Positions 34,346 through 43,023 of a stretch of 64,000 nucleotides of DNA are shown here, piece by piece. The stretch is from Nostoc sp. TCL26-01 (GTDB lineage Bacteria > Cyanobacteriota > Cyanobacteriia > Cyanobacteriales > Nostocaceae), in assembly GCF_013393945.1 (NCBI RefSeq), contig NZ_CP040297.1, positions 3,876,001 through 3,940,000 of the forward strand. Reading direction: 5' to 3'. The notes under the pieces were generated by a model, which searched no databases, had not been told where the DNA came from, and saw only the letters and a program-made list of their open reading frames with translations. Made by a program: the position numbers and the translations under genes. Every line of letters starts with the position of its first letter. The first letter of the stretch is position 1.

Positions 34346-34456
34346 GGACTGCTTGTCGAATTCACGTTAAGATAATCATCTGCTGGGAGTGGGGAGCTGC
34401 TAACAAGTGTAAATTTTTTTGATAAAAGAGACACTCACAGCCCCCATTGCTCATTC

Positions 34457-36091
34457 TTACCAATAAAGTAACCATCTACCGTTGTGGTATACCCCATGAC
34501 CTTGTAAGGTAATTCTCTCATCATCTGGATAAACTTTAGCGATCGCCCCAATTTGATGTAGTGAGTGTCCACCATGCAGGACAATATTTCCCACAGTATA
34601 GGGATGAAAAGTCTTGTTTCTCAAGCGCTGCATCACCTCAATATCACCTAAATCATGGGGATCACGACTGTTGGTCAATTCCTCATAAGTTAAATCCCAA
34701 ACATTCAGTCCCCCACCCAAATGAGGTAATTTAATGGGTAAAGTAAAAGAAATTGTCTGACGGAAATCTATTGTGTCTTTATTTTGCCAATTCAGATTTT
34801 GGTACTGTAAATCAAAGTGAACTGATGCTGTAGACTTAGTAAAAATAGCTGGTGTTTGCCAAATATGAAATCCTGGTAAGGCAAAGTCATCATGATAACT
34901 AACTGGGGCTTGTAGTTGTTTTTCTAAAGAATTTCTGACTAATTCATACAGCCAAGCAAAATGTTGTTGCAACAAAGAATTGTATTGTTTTGCTCTTGGG
35001 TAATAATCACCAGAAAAGTTAGATATATTTAAAAAGTCTAAATATGCTGCTGTTCCCAATGTGAAAAAAGCCGATGGCTCTTGTCCTCTAGAAAGCCAAT
35101 GTTCTTTTAAGTCTTGAATTGTAGAATAAACTTCAGCACATTGTTCTGTGGTGATGATTTCTGCTGACAGTATGCCACCATGATAAAATTGTTTTACAGA
35201 TGGATTTTGTTGAGTGAGCAAGGCTAACAACGAATCAGTAATTCGTCCCTGATCTCGAATATCATAACCATCATATCCTGGCATAGGATTTGCTTCTAAA
35301 CACCAGTATTGATGGTCTTCTGTCACCTTAAAATCCCAGCCAGCAAACTGTAAACCAAAAGCAGCCGTAGCCGCAATAATTTGTTGAGATAAAGACTCTG
35401 GTAATTGCCAAGGAGAATATTTTGCTTCTTCATAAGAACGGCGATAATCTACTTGAGGACAATTAATAATTTCCGCATGAACTTGATCACCCACAACATG
35501 AGCGCGGACATCAGCCCCAGAAACATATCTTTGTAGATGTACTGGCCCTTGGGATGGGTGAAAATCTACAAATTCTTCGGCTGTAACTAGGCGACTATCA
35601 GCCCGAATACCCGATGCTGGTTTAACGACAGTTTTACCAACACTAGCAAAAGCGGCTAAAAGTTCCCCATCAGAACTAGTCAGACTAGCGGGAACATTAA
35701 AGCCCCAAGATTGCAAAGAATATTCATGTAATGGTTTAGAAAAATTATCAGCACGCCCACCAGGACGATTAATCACGACTCCGGGAATATGTTCTAACCA
35801 AGAACAAAGTGCAGCTAATAAACTCCGCCAACGCATTGCTAAAGCCATGTCTGATTGGACGGTAGAGAGATCAATAATTCGGCAATAATAAGCGGCGTGG
35901 GGATCTAATTGATATTTTTTATCCCCCACACTCAACCAACTCAACCCATCATCAGGTAGCGCCAGTCGCCAATCTCCAGTGAGAATGACATCACGGAGGT
36001 TAATTGCTTGAACTGCGATACTGCGCTTGGTTGTTTCACGAACGAAATGACGAAAAGTGCGGTCTGAGTCAATACCAATGACGTAAATCAT
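34457..36091 (-). CDS. ATP-grasp enzyme fused to a 2OG-Fe(II) oxygenase-like domain
   Basis: 544 aa. Residues about 1-295 form an ATP-grasp ligase resembling peptide-modifying MvdC/MvdD and RimK types: VINRPGGRADNFSKP, KTVVKP (Lys157 for ATP), LQRYVSGADVRAHVVG and the metal-binding LEANPMPGYDGYD (Glu266, Asn268). Residues about 380-544 look like a double-stranded beta helix with His425-x-Asp427 (SVHFDLQY), a second His at 509 or 512 (GGHSLHQIG) and Arg526 (DERITLQG), i.e. a probable 2OG-Fe(II) dioxygenase. Start ATG 36089-36091 overlaps the stop of the upstream gene (ATGA). The ATP-grasp call is strong, the oxygenase call moderate. Confidence 0.78.
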   Translation of the reverse strand: MIYVIGIDSDRTFRHFVRETTKRSIAVQAINLRDVILTGDWRLALPDDGLSWLSVGDKKYQLDPHAAYYCRIIDLSTVQSDMALAMRWRSLLAALCSWLEHIPGVVINRPGGRADNFSKPLHEYSLQSWGFNVPASLTSSDGELLAAFASVGKTVVKPASGIRADSRLVTAEEFVDFHPSQGPVHLQRYVSGADVRAHVVGDQVHAEIINCPQVDYRRSYEEAKYSPWQLPESLSQQIIAATAAFGLQFAGWDFKVTEDHQYWCLEANPMPGYDGYDIRDQGRITDSLLALLTQQNPSVKQFYHGGILSAEIITTEQCAEVYSTIQDLKEHWLSRGQEPSAFFTLGTAAYLDFLNISNFSGDYYPRAKQYNSLLQQHFAWLYELVRNSLEKQLQAPVSYHDDFALPGFHIWQTPAIFTKSTASVHFDLQYQNLNWQNKDTIDFRQTISFTLPIKLPHLGGGLNVWDLTYEELTNSRDPHDLGDIEVMQRLRNKTFHPYTVGNIVLHGGHSLHQIGAIAKVYPDDERITLQGHGVYHNGRWLLYW

Positions 36092-36876
36092 GAGAACAAA
36101 ACCTCCAAAAGTGCAGGCGCAAGCACAGGCCAAACAAACTGAATTTGCTCCATCATCGGAAAGGGATCAATCCGTGCTAGAGTTGCATCTTCTAAGTTTT
36201 CCGAAATGCTCCAAGTGACAGTAGCAAAGGTCAAATCTAAATTTCTAATTAGGGAAATACTTTTTTCTTCTAGTAATAAATGTTCGAGAGGAACATTGGT
36301 AGAACGCCAGGCTTGATTATCTAAAACCACAACAACTTCATAACCAGGATCAAAATCTGCCCAACGTCCCCGATAAGCGCCTTCTCCAGGAGGAATATTC
36401 GGGTAAGCGGTGGTGTTGTATGTGGATAAATCTTGCACATACCATTGTTGATTGAGTTTTTGGGTTGCGGGTAAGAGTATTTGTGAGGAAAATAACTCAA
36501 TGTCGTTGTCACGCCAACCCCCACGCATCGCTGTTAACACAGAAGAGTAGGAGGTTTTACCCCAAATCCCATTAGCTGTAGGGCGATTAATGACTGTGGA
36601 TTTATTCAGGGTAGCAGCTGCCCATAAAGTTGATAAACATTCACCATACATGAATGAATCATCAAAACTTTTGCGAATAGTAGATGGTGGTTGGATTCTT
36701 AGTAAAAGTGGGATATCGGGGGTGACACAAACTTGTCCATCTTCCACACCAACCGAGAATAACCTAGCCGCATCATAGATATTTAAAATGTCCGCAGTGT
36801 AGCCTATTTGTTGTACTAAATCGAGAACTTCCGTACAAAAGCGATCGCTCTGATCGCCTACAATTATCAAGTCCAT
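36088..36876 (-). CDS. degenerate ATP-grasp paralogue
   Basis: 262 aa. Several blocks line up with the downstream ATP-grasp enzyme: STVINRPTANGIWGKTSYSS with VINRPGGRADNFSKP, and LTFATVTW...ARIDPFPM with LQFAGWDF...LEANPMP. The Glu and Asn metal ligands of the second block are replaced (ARID for LEAN), and the ATP-binding lysine region cannot be found. It is therefore probably a non-catalytic partner, for example a substrate-binding or regulatory subunit, in the manner of paired ATP-grasp proteins in peptide clusters. Its stop overlaps the start of that enzyme (ATGA), which implies stoichiometric translation. Confidence 0.65.
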   Translation of the reverse strand: MDLIIVGDQSDRFCTEVLDLVQQIGYTADILNIYDAARLFSVGVEDGQVCVTPDIPLLLRIQPPSTIRKSFDDSFMYGECLSTLWAAATLNKSTVINRPTANGIWGKTSYSSVLTAMRGGWRDNDIELFSSQILLPATQKLNQQWYVQDLSTYNTTAYPNIPPGEGAYRGRWADFDPGYEVVVVLDNQAWRSTNVPLEHLLLEEKSISLIRNLDLTFATVTWSISENLEDATLARIDPFPMMEQIQFVWPVLAPALLEVLFS

Positions 36877-36895
36877 TGTTTTATTATCTGGGAAA

Positions 36896-36930
36896 AGGGG
36901 CTAGAAACTAGAGGCTAGAGGCTAGCCCCT
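36896..36930 (-). promoter_or_regulatory. hairpin between peptide gene and enzyme genes
   Basis: AGGGGCTAG (36896-36904) pairs with CTAGCCCCT (36922-36930) around 17 bases with further CTAGAGG repeats. It lies between the secreted-peptide gene and the degenerate ATP-grasp gene, where a partial terminator or RNA-stabilising hairpin would raise peptide expression relative to the enzymes. It could also be a plain repeat. Confidence 0.4.
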
Positions 36931-36949
36931 AAACTACAAAACTGACATT

Positions 36950-37366
36950 CTAGAAAATCGGACTATTACCTTTGAGCAGAGATTTAGAACGAATATTCTG
37001 GAGTTGTACAGGAGCTTGTAAACTATCTGCTGGTAAAATATAGCGGTCTTTATAATTGAAAAATCCACCGCAGGGATTATCACAAGCTTCTTTATTATCG
37101 GAACCTTTATCAGAAGCATCCTTACCTTTATCAGAGGCTTCCTTTCCAGTCCCACCATCGGTATTAAATATTGGTGATTTATGCAAATCCAAGAGAGTAT
37201 CACGGCGGAAACTATCTTGAATGAAAGGTTGACTTTGACGCAAATTAACCTGCCCAGGTGACGCTTCTTGAGCTTTGGCTCCAGCTATTGTAGATAGCAT
37301 GACAGCCGGAATAGTCAGACTCAACATCAACAAAAACCGAGCTGATAATGTAGCTCTCATCTTCAT
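36950..37366 (-). CDS. secreted Lys/Asp/Ser-rich protein, possible modified-peptide precursor
   Basis: 138 aa with a clear signal peptide (hydrophobic about 11-29, likely cleavage after AGAKA). The mature part has a low-complexity segment at about 70-98 rich in Gly, Lys, Asp, Ser and Glu (TGKEASDKGKDASDKGSD) ending in CDNPCGG, and repeats the tetrapeptide SPIF at 64-67 and at the very C-terminus. Not a family I recognise. It lies 73 bp upstream of the ATP-grasp pair on the same strand. Lys/Ser/Thr next to Asp/Glu is the chemistry used by ATP-grasp peptide ligases, so it is a candidate substrate, but a Sec signal would be unusual for one. Confidence 0.6.
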   Translation of the reverse strand: MKMRATLSARFLLMLSLTIPAVMLSTIAGAKAQEASPGQVNLRQSQPFIQDSFRRDTLLDLHKSPIFNTDGGTGKEASDKGKDASDKGSDNKEACDNPCGGFFNYKDRYILPADSLQAPVQLQNIRSKSLLKGNSPIF

Positions 37367-37616
37367 AATTTTGACAACCTCATTGAGTAATTGAGATGTT
37401 AAGCAGCTTGCATCTATTCATTACCTATTGATGTCAGCTGCTATCTCTTTAGTAGGTTTACCCATGAAATTTTATGCAATGTTTAATTACTACTCTGGGA
37501 ATATTTTGCCTGGAGTCTTCGTTAGAAAAAGTAGAAATACCTTGTCAAGACAAAGCAAGCTCAGTAAATCTAACTGCAAATCAGCAAAATTGATGAAGAA
37601 AAGGGAATGATGGATT

Positions 37617-37979
37617 ATGAAAAAACTAATCTTGGCTACTGTGCTTTCTATCTGCTCTCTGATTGGGCCTTTGAGCTTAACCGCTACAGCACAAGGATGG
37701 GTGGTAATTAATGGAGAACTGTTTCAAGGGCAAAAGCTGTATAATTTAGAGAGACTTCTAGGTTATAGTATTCCGTCTGGTCGCTATTGGCTGGATGTAA
37801 ATACTGGTGACTGGGGTTATGAAGGGAACCCAAGAGTCCAAGGAAACATACTTAGACCTAATCAAAGCTCATCAACCCCCGGACGGCGAACACCTTTTGG
37901 TGATATTTTAGAGAACGGTGGTTACTTTGATCCCAATACTGGTTGTAGCGTTATTCCAGGTGAAGGTCTGAGTTGTTGA
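37617..37979 (+). CDS. small secreted protein of unknown function
   Basis: 120 aa with a standard signal peptide (MKKLILATVLSICSLIGPLS, cleavage near TATAQG). The mature protein has WVVINGELFQGQKLYNLERL, GRYWLDVNTGDWGYEG and a Gly-rich C-terminus with two cysteines (GCSVIPGEGLSC). The WLDVNTGxWGYE pattern appears in other cyanobacterial secreted proteins I cannot name. It is divergent from the secreted Lys/Asp/Ser-rich protein, with 250 bp between the starts. Confidence 0.65.
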   Translation: MKKLILATVLSICSLIGPLSLTATAQGWVVINGELFQGQKLYNLERLLGYSIPSGRYWLDVNTGDWGYEGNPRVQGNILRPNQSSSTPGRRTPFGDILENGGYFDPNTGCSVIPGEGLSC

Positions 37980-37996
37980 ATTGTTGCTCTCTTTCA

Positions 37997-38197
37997 TCAG
38001 CCTTTGCGCTTCTTCCTATTCTTGACGGCTTTCCATGTTCCACCGTAAACGTAAAAGGGGTTATTCTCGCTGACACCAGTCCAACATTGAGGGCAGACGA
38101 AAATCCAATTACCCCCATCTTCGTATTTCACCCTATACAAAATCGGTGCAGCTTGGCTACACCGATCGCATAACTTAACTCTATTTGTACCAGACAT
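37997..38197 (-). CDS. small zinc-ribbon protein
   Basis: 66 aa. Two CxxC pairs (CDRC near residues 10-13 and CPQC near 35-38) are spaced as in a zinc ribbon, and the C-terminus is very basic (KNRKKRKG), which suits nucleic-acid or ribosome binding. ATG at 38195-38197 is preferred; a GTG three codons upstream would overlap the stop of the PIN/TRAM gene. Close spacing and same strand suggest cotranscription with it. Confidence 0.65.
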   Translation of the reverse strand: MSGTNRVKLCDRCSQAAPILYRVKYEDGGNWIFVCPQCWTGVSENNPFYVYGGTWKAVKNRKKRKG

Positions 38198-38202
38198 TTC
38201 CC

Positions 38203-39279
38203 TCACGCCAAGGCTGAAGCTTGGGGTTTGGCAAAAATCATGCGTCCGGCGGAGGTTTGCAAAGCACTGGTAACTACCACTCGCAGTTCACCACCCACAT
38301 AACTGCTACCTTCTTCCACGACAACCATTGTGCCATCATCGAGATAGCCGATACCTTGGCTGGGTTCTTTACCTTCTTTGAGAATTTTCAAGTCGAGGTA
38401 GTCCCCAGGTAAATAAGTAGGACGGACGGCGTTTACTAAGTCGTTAACATTTAAAACAGGCACTTTTTGCACACTGGCAACTTTTGATAAATTGTAGTCG
38501 TTGGTGAGCAGTGTGCCGTTAATTTCTTGAGCAAAACGCACCAATTTAGCATCGACTGTGGCAATATCCTCGTAGTCGGATGCGTTGATTAAAATCCGAT
38601 CTGGGTAATTTTCTCTGACTCGGTTGAGAATTTCTAATCCTCGTCTTCCCCGCACTCGTTTTTGGTCTTTGCTAGCGTCAGCTACCTGTTGCAGTTCCTG
38701 CAAGACAAACTGGGGGACGATGATTTGTCCTTCCAAAAATCCAGTTTCTAGCAGCGTTTCAATGCGCCCATCGATAATACAACTAGTGTCCAAAACTTTG
38801 GTATTGGCTGGTTTCAATGTCCCTTCCACTACCATTGATTCCACAGTGTTGGGATTAATAAATCTTAATAAACCACGTCCGTGAGTGTCAGCTAAATTCA
38901 TACCTGTAACGGCAAGAATAATACTACCAACTACGGCTACCAGTGGTTTAATAAAACTAAAATCTGCCGGGATTGGTAACAAAAATAGCGGTGCTAGCAT
39001 GAGGTTGGCTACTAATAGGCCAATCACTAAGCCAATGGCACGGGTTAAAATCACCTCTAGGGGCATTTCTCGGACTTGGGTTTCTAAACGCCGATATGTA
39101 GTTTGAAAACTCAATCCGATCGCCCCACCAATAATGGCAGCAAAGACAGCAAAAGTTAAGCGTAGAGCTTCCAGATTCGTCACCCTGTCTAGCGTACCAT
39201 TGGGTAGTAGTTCGGTGGTGTAGAACCCGATTCCTGCTGCTGCCAGGATGAATGAAAGAATAATAATGGCATCAAGCAT
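38203..39279 (-). CDS. PIN/TRAM domain membrane protein (YacL-like)
   Basis: 358 aa. Four transmembrane segments in the first 140 residues (for example IIILSFILAAAGIGFYT), then a PIN nuclease domain beginning VLDTSCIIDGRI with the acidic residues of the fold (Asp, later Glu and Asp in LLTNDYNL), and a C-terminal TRAM-like RNA-binding region (GIGYLDDGTMVVVEEG). The family is widespread in cyanobacteria and Gram-positives and is thought to be a membrane-tethered RNase. Start ATG 39277-39279; the longer frame adds 14 poorly conserved residues. Confidence 0.85.
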   Translation of the reverse strand: MLDAIIILSFILAAAGIGFYTTELLPNGTLDRVTNLEALRLTFAVFAAIIGGAIGLSFQTTYRRLETQVREMPLEVILTRAIGLVIGLLVANLMLAPLFLLPIPADFSFIKPLVAVVGSIILAVTGMNLADTHGRGLLRFINPNTVESMVVEGTLKPANTKVLDTSCIIDGRIETLLETGFLEGQIIVPQFVLQELQQVADASKDQKRVRGRRGLEILNRVRENYPDRILINASDYEDIATVDAKLVRFAQEINGTLLTNDYNLSKVASVQKVPVLNVNDLVNAVRPTYLPGDYLDLKILKEGKEPSQGIGYLDDGTMVVVEEGSSYVGGELRVVVTSALQTSAGRMIFAKPQASALA

Positions 39280-39697
39280 GGTTGTGTTGTTTCCTGCGAC
39301 TGTTTTACCCGATAAAGTCAAGTATTTTTAATTTCATCGGTCAGAGAGACTAACTATATTGACTTAGACTAGGGTTTTATGCAGGCAATATCTGCAAACA
39401 TTATAACTAATGTGTTTTTGCTTAATATTTCTCATAATTTTGGTGGGGGAGTGAGGGAGTGCTGTTAGCGGAAGCGGGGCGTTTAGCCCGTGCTGAGTGA
39501 GGGAGTGAGAGGACAAGGGGAGCCAGCACCGTGCGGGGGTTTCCCCCGTTGAGGTGACTGGCGTGACAAGGGGACAGTGAGATAAGAATAATGACTAATG
39601 ACCATTGACTAATGACTAATGACTATTGACTATTGACTATTGACCAATAACTACAAATCCAATTTTCCGTTAATTAAGTTTATTGTTGTTCACAAAT
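39280..39697. other. intergenic repeat region before hemW
   Basis: 418 bp. 39461-39498 repeats 25968-26005; 39499-39608 repeats 47164-47273; then heptamer units (TTGACTA, ATGACTA) follow to about 39652. No gene is visible. Confidence 0.7.
39499..39608. repeat. 110-bp dispersed repeat, copy 1
   Basis: Identical to 47164-47273 except for one base (GGCGTGAC here, GACGTGAC there). It contains a CGGGGG-TTT-CCCCCG palindrome. Confidence 0.85.
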
Positions 39698-40891
39698 ATG
39701 CAAAAAGTTACTGTTGGTGACATGGCTAGTTCTGCTTATGTACACATTCCCTTTTGCCGACGGCGGTGCTTTTATTGTGATTTTCCTGTATCTGTTGTAG
39801 GCGATCGCCTGCGGGGGGAAACATCTGCTACTATCTCTCAGTATGTTGATGTCCTATGCCAAGAAATTGCGGTTACACCAACCTTTAACCAACCTCTGAA
39901 GACAGTTTTTTTTGGTGGTGGGACACCTTCGCTATTATCCATAGAGCAATTACAACGGATACTGGAAGTATTAGAAAAGCGTTTTGGGATTGCCTCTGGT
40001 GCAGAAATTTCTATGGAGATTGATCCGGGAACCTTTGATTTAGCACATATCAAGGGATATTGTAGCGTCGGTGTCAACCGGGTAAGTTTGGGTGTACAAG
40101 CGTTTCAAGAAGAATTACTCACAATAGCTGGGCGATCGCACTCGGTTAAAGATATATTCTCAGCTGTAGATTTGATTCACCAAGTCGAGATTCCCGAATT
40201 TAGCATAGACTTAATTTCTGGATTGCCGCATCAGTCTTTAGATCAATGGCAAGATTCCTTAGACACAGCAGTTAAAATTGCTCCCACTCACATCTCTATC
40301 TATGACCTGACCATTGAGCCAGGAACAGCTTTTGGTCGCTATTACAAGCCCGGTGACACGCCCTTACCTACGGATGAAGCCACGGTAAAAATGTACCAAA
40401 TGGGACAACAGGTTTTACATAATGCCGGTTATGAACATTACGAAATTTCTAACTATGCCCAACCAGGACACCAGTGTCAGCATAACCGCGTTTATTGGGA
40501 AAACCGCCCTTATTATGGTTTTGGCATGGGTGCAGCTAGTTACATAGATGGTAAGCGTTTCACTCGTCCCCGCAAGACTAAGGAATATTATCAATGGGTG
40601 CAAGAATTAATTGCTAATCATGGTGTAATTGATTGGGAGATCACACCACAAGCAGATGTATTGTTAGAAACATTAATGCTGGGGTTACGTTTAGCAGAAG
40701 GGGTGAGTTTACCAGCACTCAGAGAAAAGTTTGGACAGGAGAAAGTAGCTAAAATTCGCCAATGTTTACAACCCTATTTTGCTAAAAGATGGGTGCAAGT
40801 TGTCGATGAAAGGTTGCAGTTGCATGATCCCAATGGTTTTTTGTTTTCTAATGTGGTGTTAGCCGACTTGTTTAGTCAGCTGGGATCGTGA
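39698..40891 (+). CDS. hemW: radical SAM heme chaperone HemW
   Basis: 397 aa. The radical SAM Cys motif is CRRRCFYC, followed by FFGGGTPSLL and SMEIDPGTF, with RVSLGVQAFQEELL and the C-terminal HemW-type region. HemW carries heme to respiratory enzymes; it was formerly annotated as oxygen-independent coproporphyrinogen oxidase (HemN), but the CxxxCxxC pattern without HemN's extra Cys points to HemW. I start at ATG 39698; ATG 39722 (MASSAYVHIPFC) is equally plausible. Confidence 0.88.
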   Translation: MQKVTVGDMASSAYVHIPFCRRRCFYCDFPVSVVGDRLRGETSATISQYVDVLCQEIAVTPTFNQPLKTVFFGGGTPSLLSIEQLQRILEVLEKRFGIASGAEISMEIDPGTFDLAHIKGYCSVGVNRVSLGVQAFQEELLTIAGRSHSVKDIFSAVDLIHQVEIPEFSIDLISGLPHQSLDQWQDSLDTAVKIAPTHISIYDLTIEPGTAFGRYYKPGDTPLPTDEATVKMYQMGQQVLHNAGYEHYEISNYAQPGHQCQHNRVYWENRPYYGFGMGAASYIDGKRFTRPRKTKEYYQWVQELIANHGVIDWEITPQADVLLETLMLGLRLAEGVSLPALREKFGQEKVAKIRQCLQPYFAKRWVQVVDERLQLHDPNGFLFSNVVLADLFSQLGS

Positions 40892-40942
40892 ACTATGTGC
40901 GCTTTCACTACAAACCCTACCACAAAATCAACCTCCTGCCCC

Positions 40943-41173
40943 CTACAGCTGATTTTGACACCAGTGGCGAAAACTGGCATGATACAGGCTGTAATGAGTT
41001 TCCCCTGCGATTTGTTGCTGTTGCAAGAACTCTACCCAATCTTCTAAGACTTCCTCCACATCATACTCATCAGCATTGATTGTATGAGCGATCGCCTCCA
41101 CTGTCACAGATACTTGCTGCACCAAAACACCAAGCACAGCTAGGCTAAAATCTGCTGTAGCTTGAGGAATCAT
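40943..41173 (-). pseudogene. remnant of a STAND-type ATPase (winged-helix segment)
   Basis: 76 codons. The stretch SLAVLGVLVQQVSVTVEAIA, INADEYDVEEVLEDWVEFLQ and YSLYHASFRHW matches the winged-helix segment found after the NB-ARC/NACHT-type ATPase in cyanobacterial STAND proteins. No ATPase or repeat domain remains. Reading upstream in the same frame gives NYQQHFQQMIPQ, which also looks coding, but an in-frame TGA cuts it off. I take it as a gene remnant, not a functional small protein. Confidence 0.5.
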
Positions 41174-41211
41174 CTGCTGGAAATGTTGTTGGTAATTTGC
41201 TCAAACTCCGT

Positions 41212-42876
41212 TTATGACTGGGGAGAATTTGTAATACAGTCTGCTTTTAATAGAGAAAATTTCTCAGTTTCTAAAATCGAGCATTTTTTCGTTAACTTTG
41301 CTAATGCTGGAGTAATGCCTTGTTCCAAGCTATTTAAAGCTTTTGTAAAAGCTGGGTGAAAACTTCTCAGCCAGGTTTTTTGAGTTAAATACTCTGGCTT
41401 AAAAGCTGTATGTTCCACCAACCATAAATTTACTTTATATATTTGAATTAATCTTTTTGCTGGTTCTAAGTTCTGACTGTATTGAGCCTGAATTAAATCA
41501 GTAGTACGTTGACGAATCTGGGAGTAGTAACCAAGATGGAAAGGAAGTGCGTATTCTCTGCCTATCAAAATAGACCTTTTCCCAAAAGTTGGGATATTAT
41601 CAGCCTCATCTGAAAGAGTGGCAATTAAACTATTTTTAGGTTGCTGTTGGAGAAATTTATATAAAGCTGATTCTCCAGATTGTCGGTAATCGGTTATGGG
41701 GAAATGGTCTGAGAGATTGGGGTAGAAAAGGAGGACAAAAACTAAAGTAGCTGCTAAGATTAATTGCCATAAATTGTGTTTTTCCTGATAAATATGAAAA
41801 AACTTGTCTAAAATTAAAGTTACAGTAATACCAGCTGCAATAGCCATAACAATTCGTAGACTATGAATTGTATAACGAGTAGGAAAAAACAGCTTTAACA
41901 GCACGGCATGGGCTGCAAAAAATAAATATAAAGAGACTATGATAATTTGCTGTAATATTTTAACTTGAATTGTTAATAGACTAACTAACGAGAATTGAAA
42001 TCCATTTCGCAGCAGTATTGGTAACAACAAACCAATCCAAATTAGCGGTGGCATTAACGGCGGTATTATACCACTATGTTGTCCAATCAGCCAAAATTGC
42101 CAAGGATTACTGTCAAAAAATGGATGTCGTCCTCCTGTCCATAATTCTGGCATTGTCCTAGCTTGAGAGGCAGTCACTACCGGCCCAAATTCTGAAGAAG
42201 TCAAAGCATAAGGTAACATCACTAAAAATCCCAATCCTAGAATAACTACTAGCCAAACATAATTACGCCGCAAATGAATGAGTAAGATTCCTAAAGAAAT
42301 AAATAATAATGGAGGATAGAAAAGTCCTTGCAGGACAATTATTAGATAAATAATTAGCCATGACTGACGCAGAAAATAGTACAAGAATGCCAGTAGTAAG
42401 GGATATACAAAAGCTTTGGGTGTGGCAGAAACTAAGTCACTTTTGAACCAGAGACTTTGATTTAACAGTAAAGTGCTAATAAACCCAGCAATAGGTATGG
42501 GAAAAATTTCGAGGCAAAGCCAAAAACAGTAGATAGTGATAATCAAACCCAAACAGATGGGTAAGATTTTACTTAAAAATAGAGGATGAACTCCTATACT
42601 AGCCATTAGTTTGTAAAAAGTTGCAAATCCTAATGGCGTAATTGATTTAAAATAATTTGCTATTAAATCATGAGGGAATAATTCTGGATCTACAAATTGC
42701 TGCATCCAAAATACATATACTCTTGCATCATCCTGAGCAACATACTCACTTTTGAATGCTCTTTGTAGTCCTAAAAGACTGTAATATACTACAAATATTA
42801 GGCTGAGAGTTAACCATAATAAAGCCGATTTCCTGTTGGGTTTCTCACCAATAGGAGGGATTAAAAATCTAAGCAT
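41212..42876 (-). CDS. polytopic membrane protein, glycosyltransferase-39-like
   Basis: 554 aa with about ten transmembrane segments (first at about 18-36) and a soluble C-terminal part of about 150 residues. The first large loop has YVAQDDARVYVFWMQQFVD; an acidic residue pair in that loop is typical of GT-C glycosyltransferases, which use lipid-linked sugars at the membrane. The exact family is not clear. I use ATG 42874-42876 because it follows better spacing; the longer frame adds 17 residues. Confidence 0.7.
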   Translation of the reverse strand: MLRFLIPPIGEKPNRKSALLWLTLSLIFVVYYSLLGLQRAFKSEYVAQDDARVYVFWMQQFVDPELFPHDLIANYFKSITPLGFATFYKLMASIGVHPLFLSKILPICLGLIITIYCFWLCLEIFPIPIAGFISTLLLNQSLWFKSDLVSATPKAFVYPLLLAFLYYFLRQSWLIIYLIIVLQGLFYPPLLFISLGILLIHLRRNYVWLVVILGLGFLVMLPYALTSSEFGPVVTASQARTMPELWTGGRHPFFDSNPWQFWLIGQHSGIIPPLMPPLIWIGLLLPILLRNGFQFSLVSLLTIQVKILQQIIIVSLYLFFAAHAVLLKLFFPTRYTIHSLRIVMAIAAGITVTLILDKFFHIYQEKHNLWQLILAATLVFVLLFYPNLSDHFPITDYRQSGESALYKFLQQQPKNSLIATLSDEADNIPTFGKRSILIGREYALPFHLGYYSQIRQRTTDLIQAQYSQNLEPAKRLIQIYKVNLWLVEHTAFKPEYLTQKTWLRSFHPAFTKALNSLEQGITPALAKLTKKCSILETEKFSLLKADCITNSPQS

Positions 42877-43023
42877 GAAAATCTGATTATAAGACAGTCC
42901 TAGATCATAAGCCGTTTGGGTAGCCAACGTGAAAAGTTTAGAAGCAATTTAATCTTTTGTTTTGATTTCCTACTTTTTTTCCATAGCTTAAAAAGCTTTG
43001 GGAGATCCAGTGAGCGAAAACCG

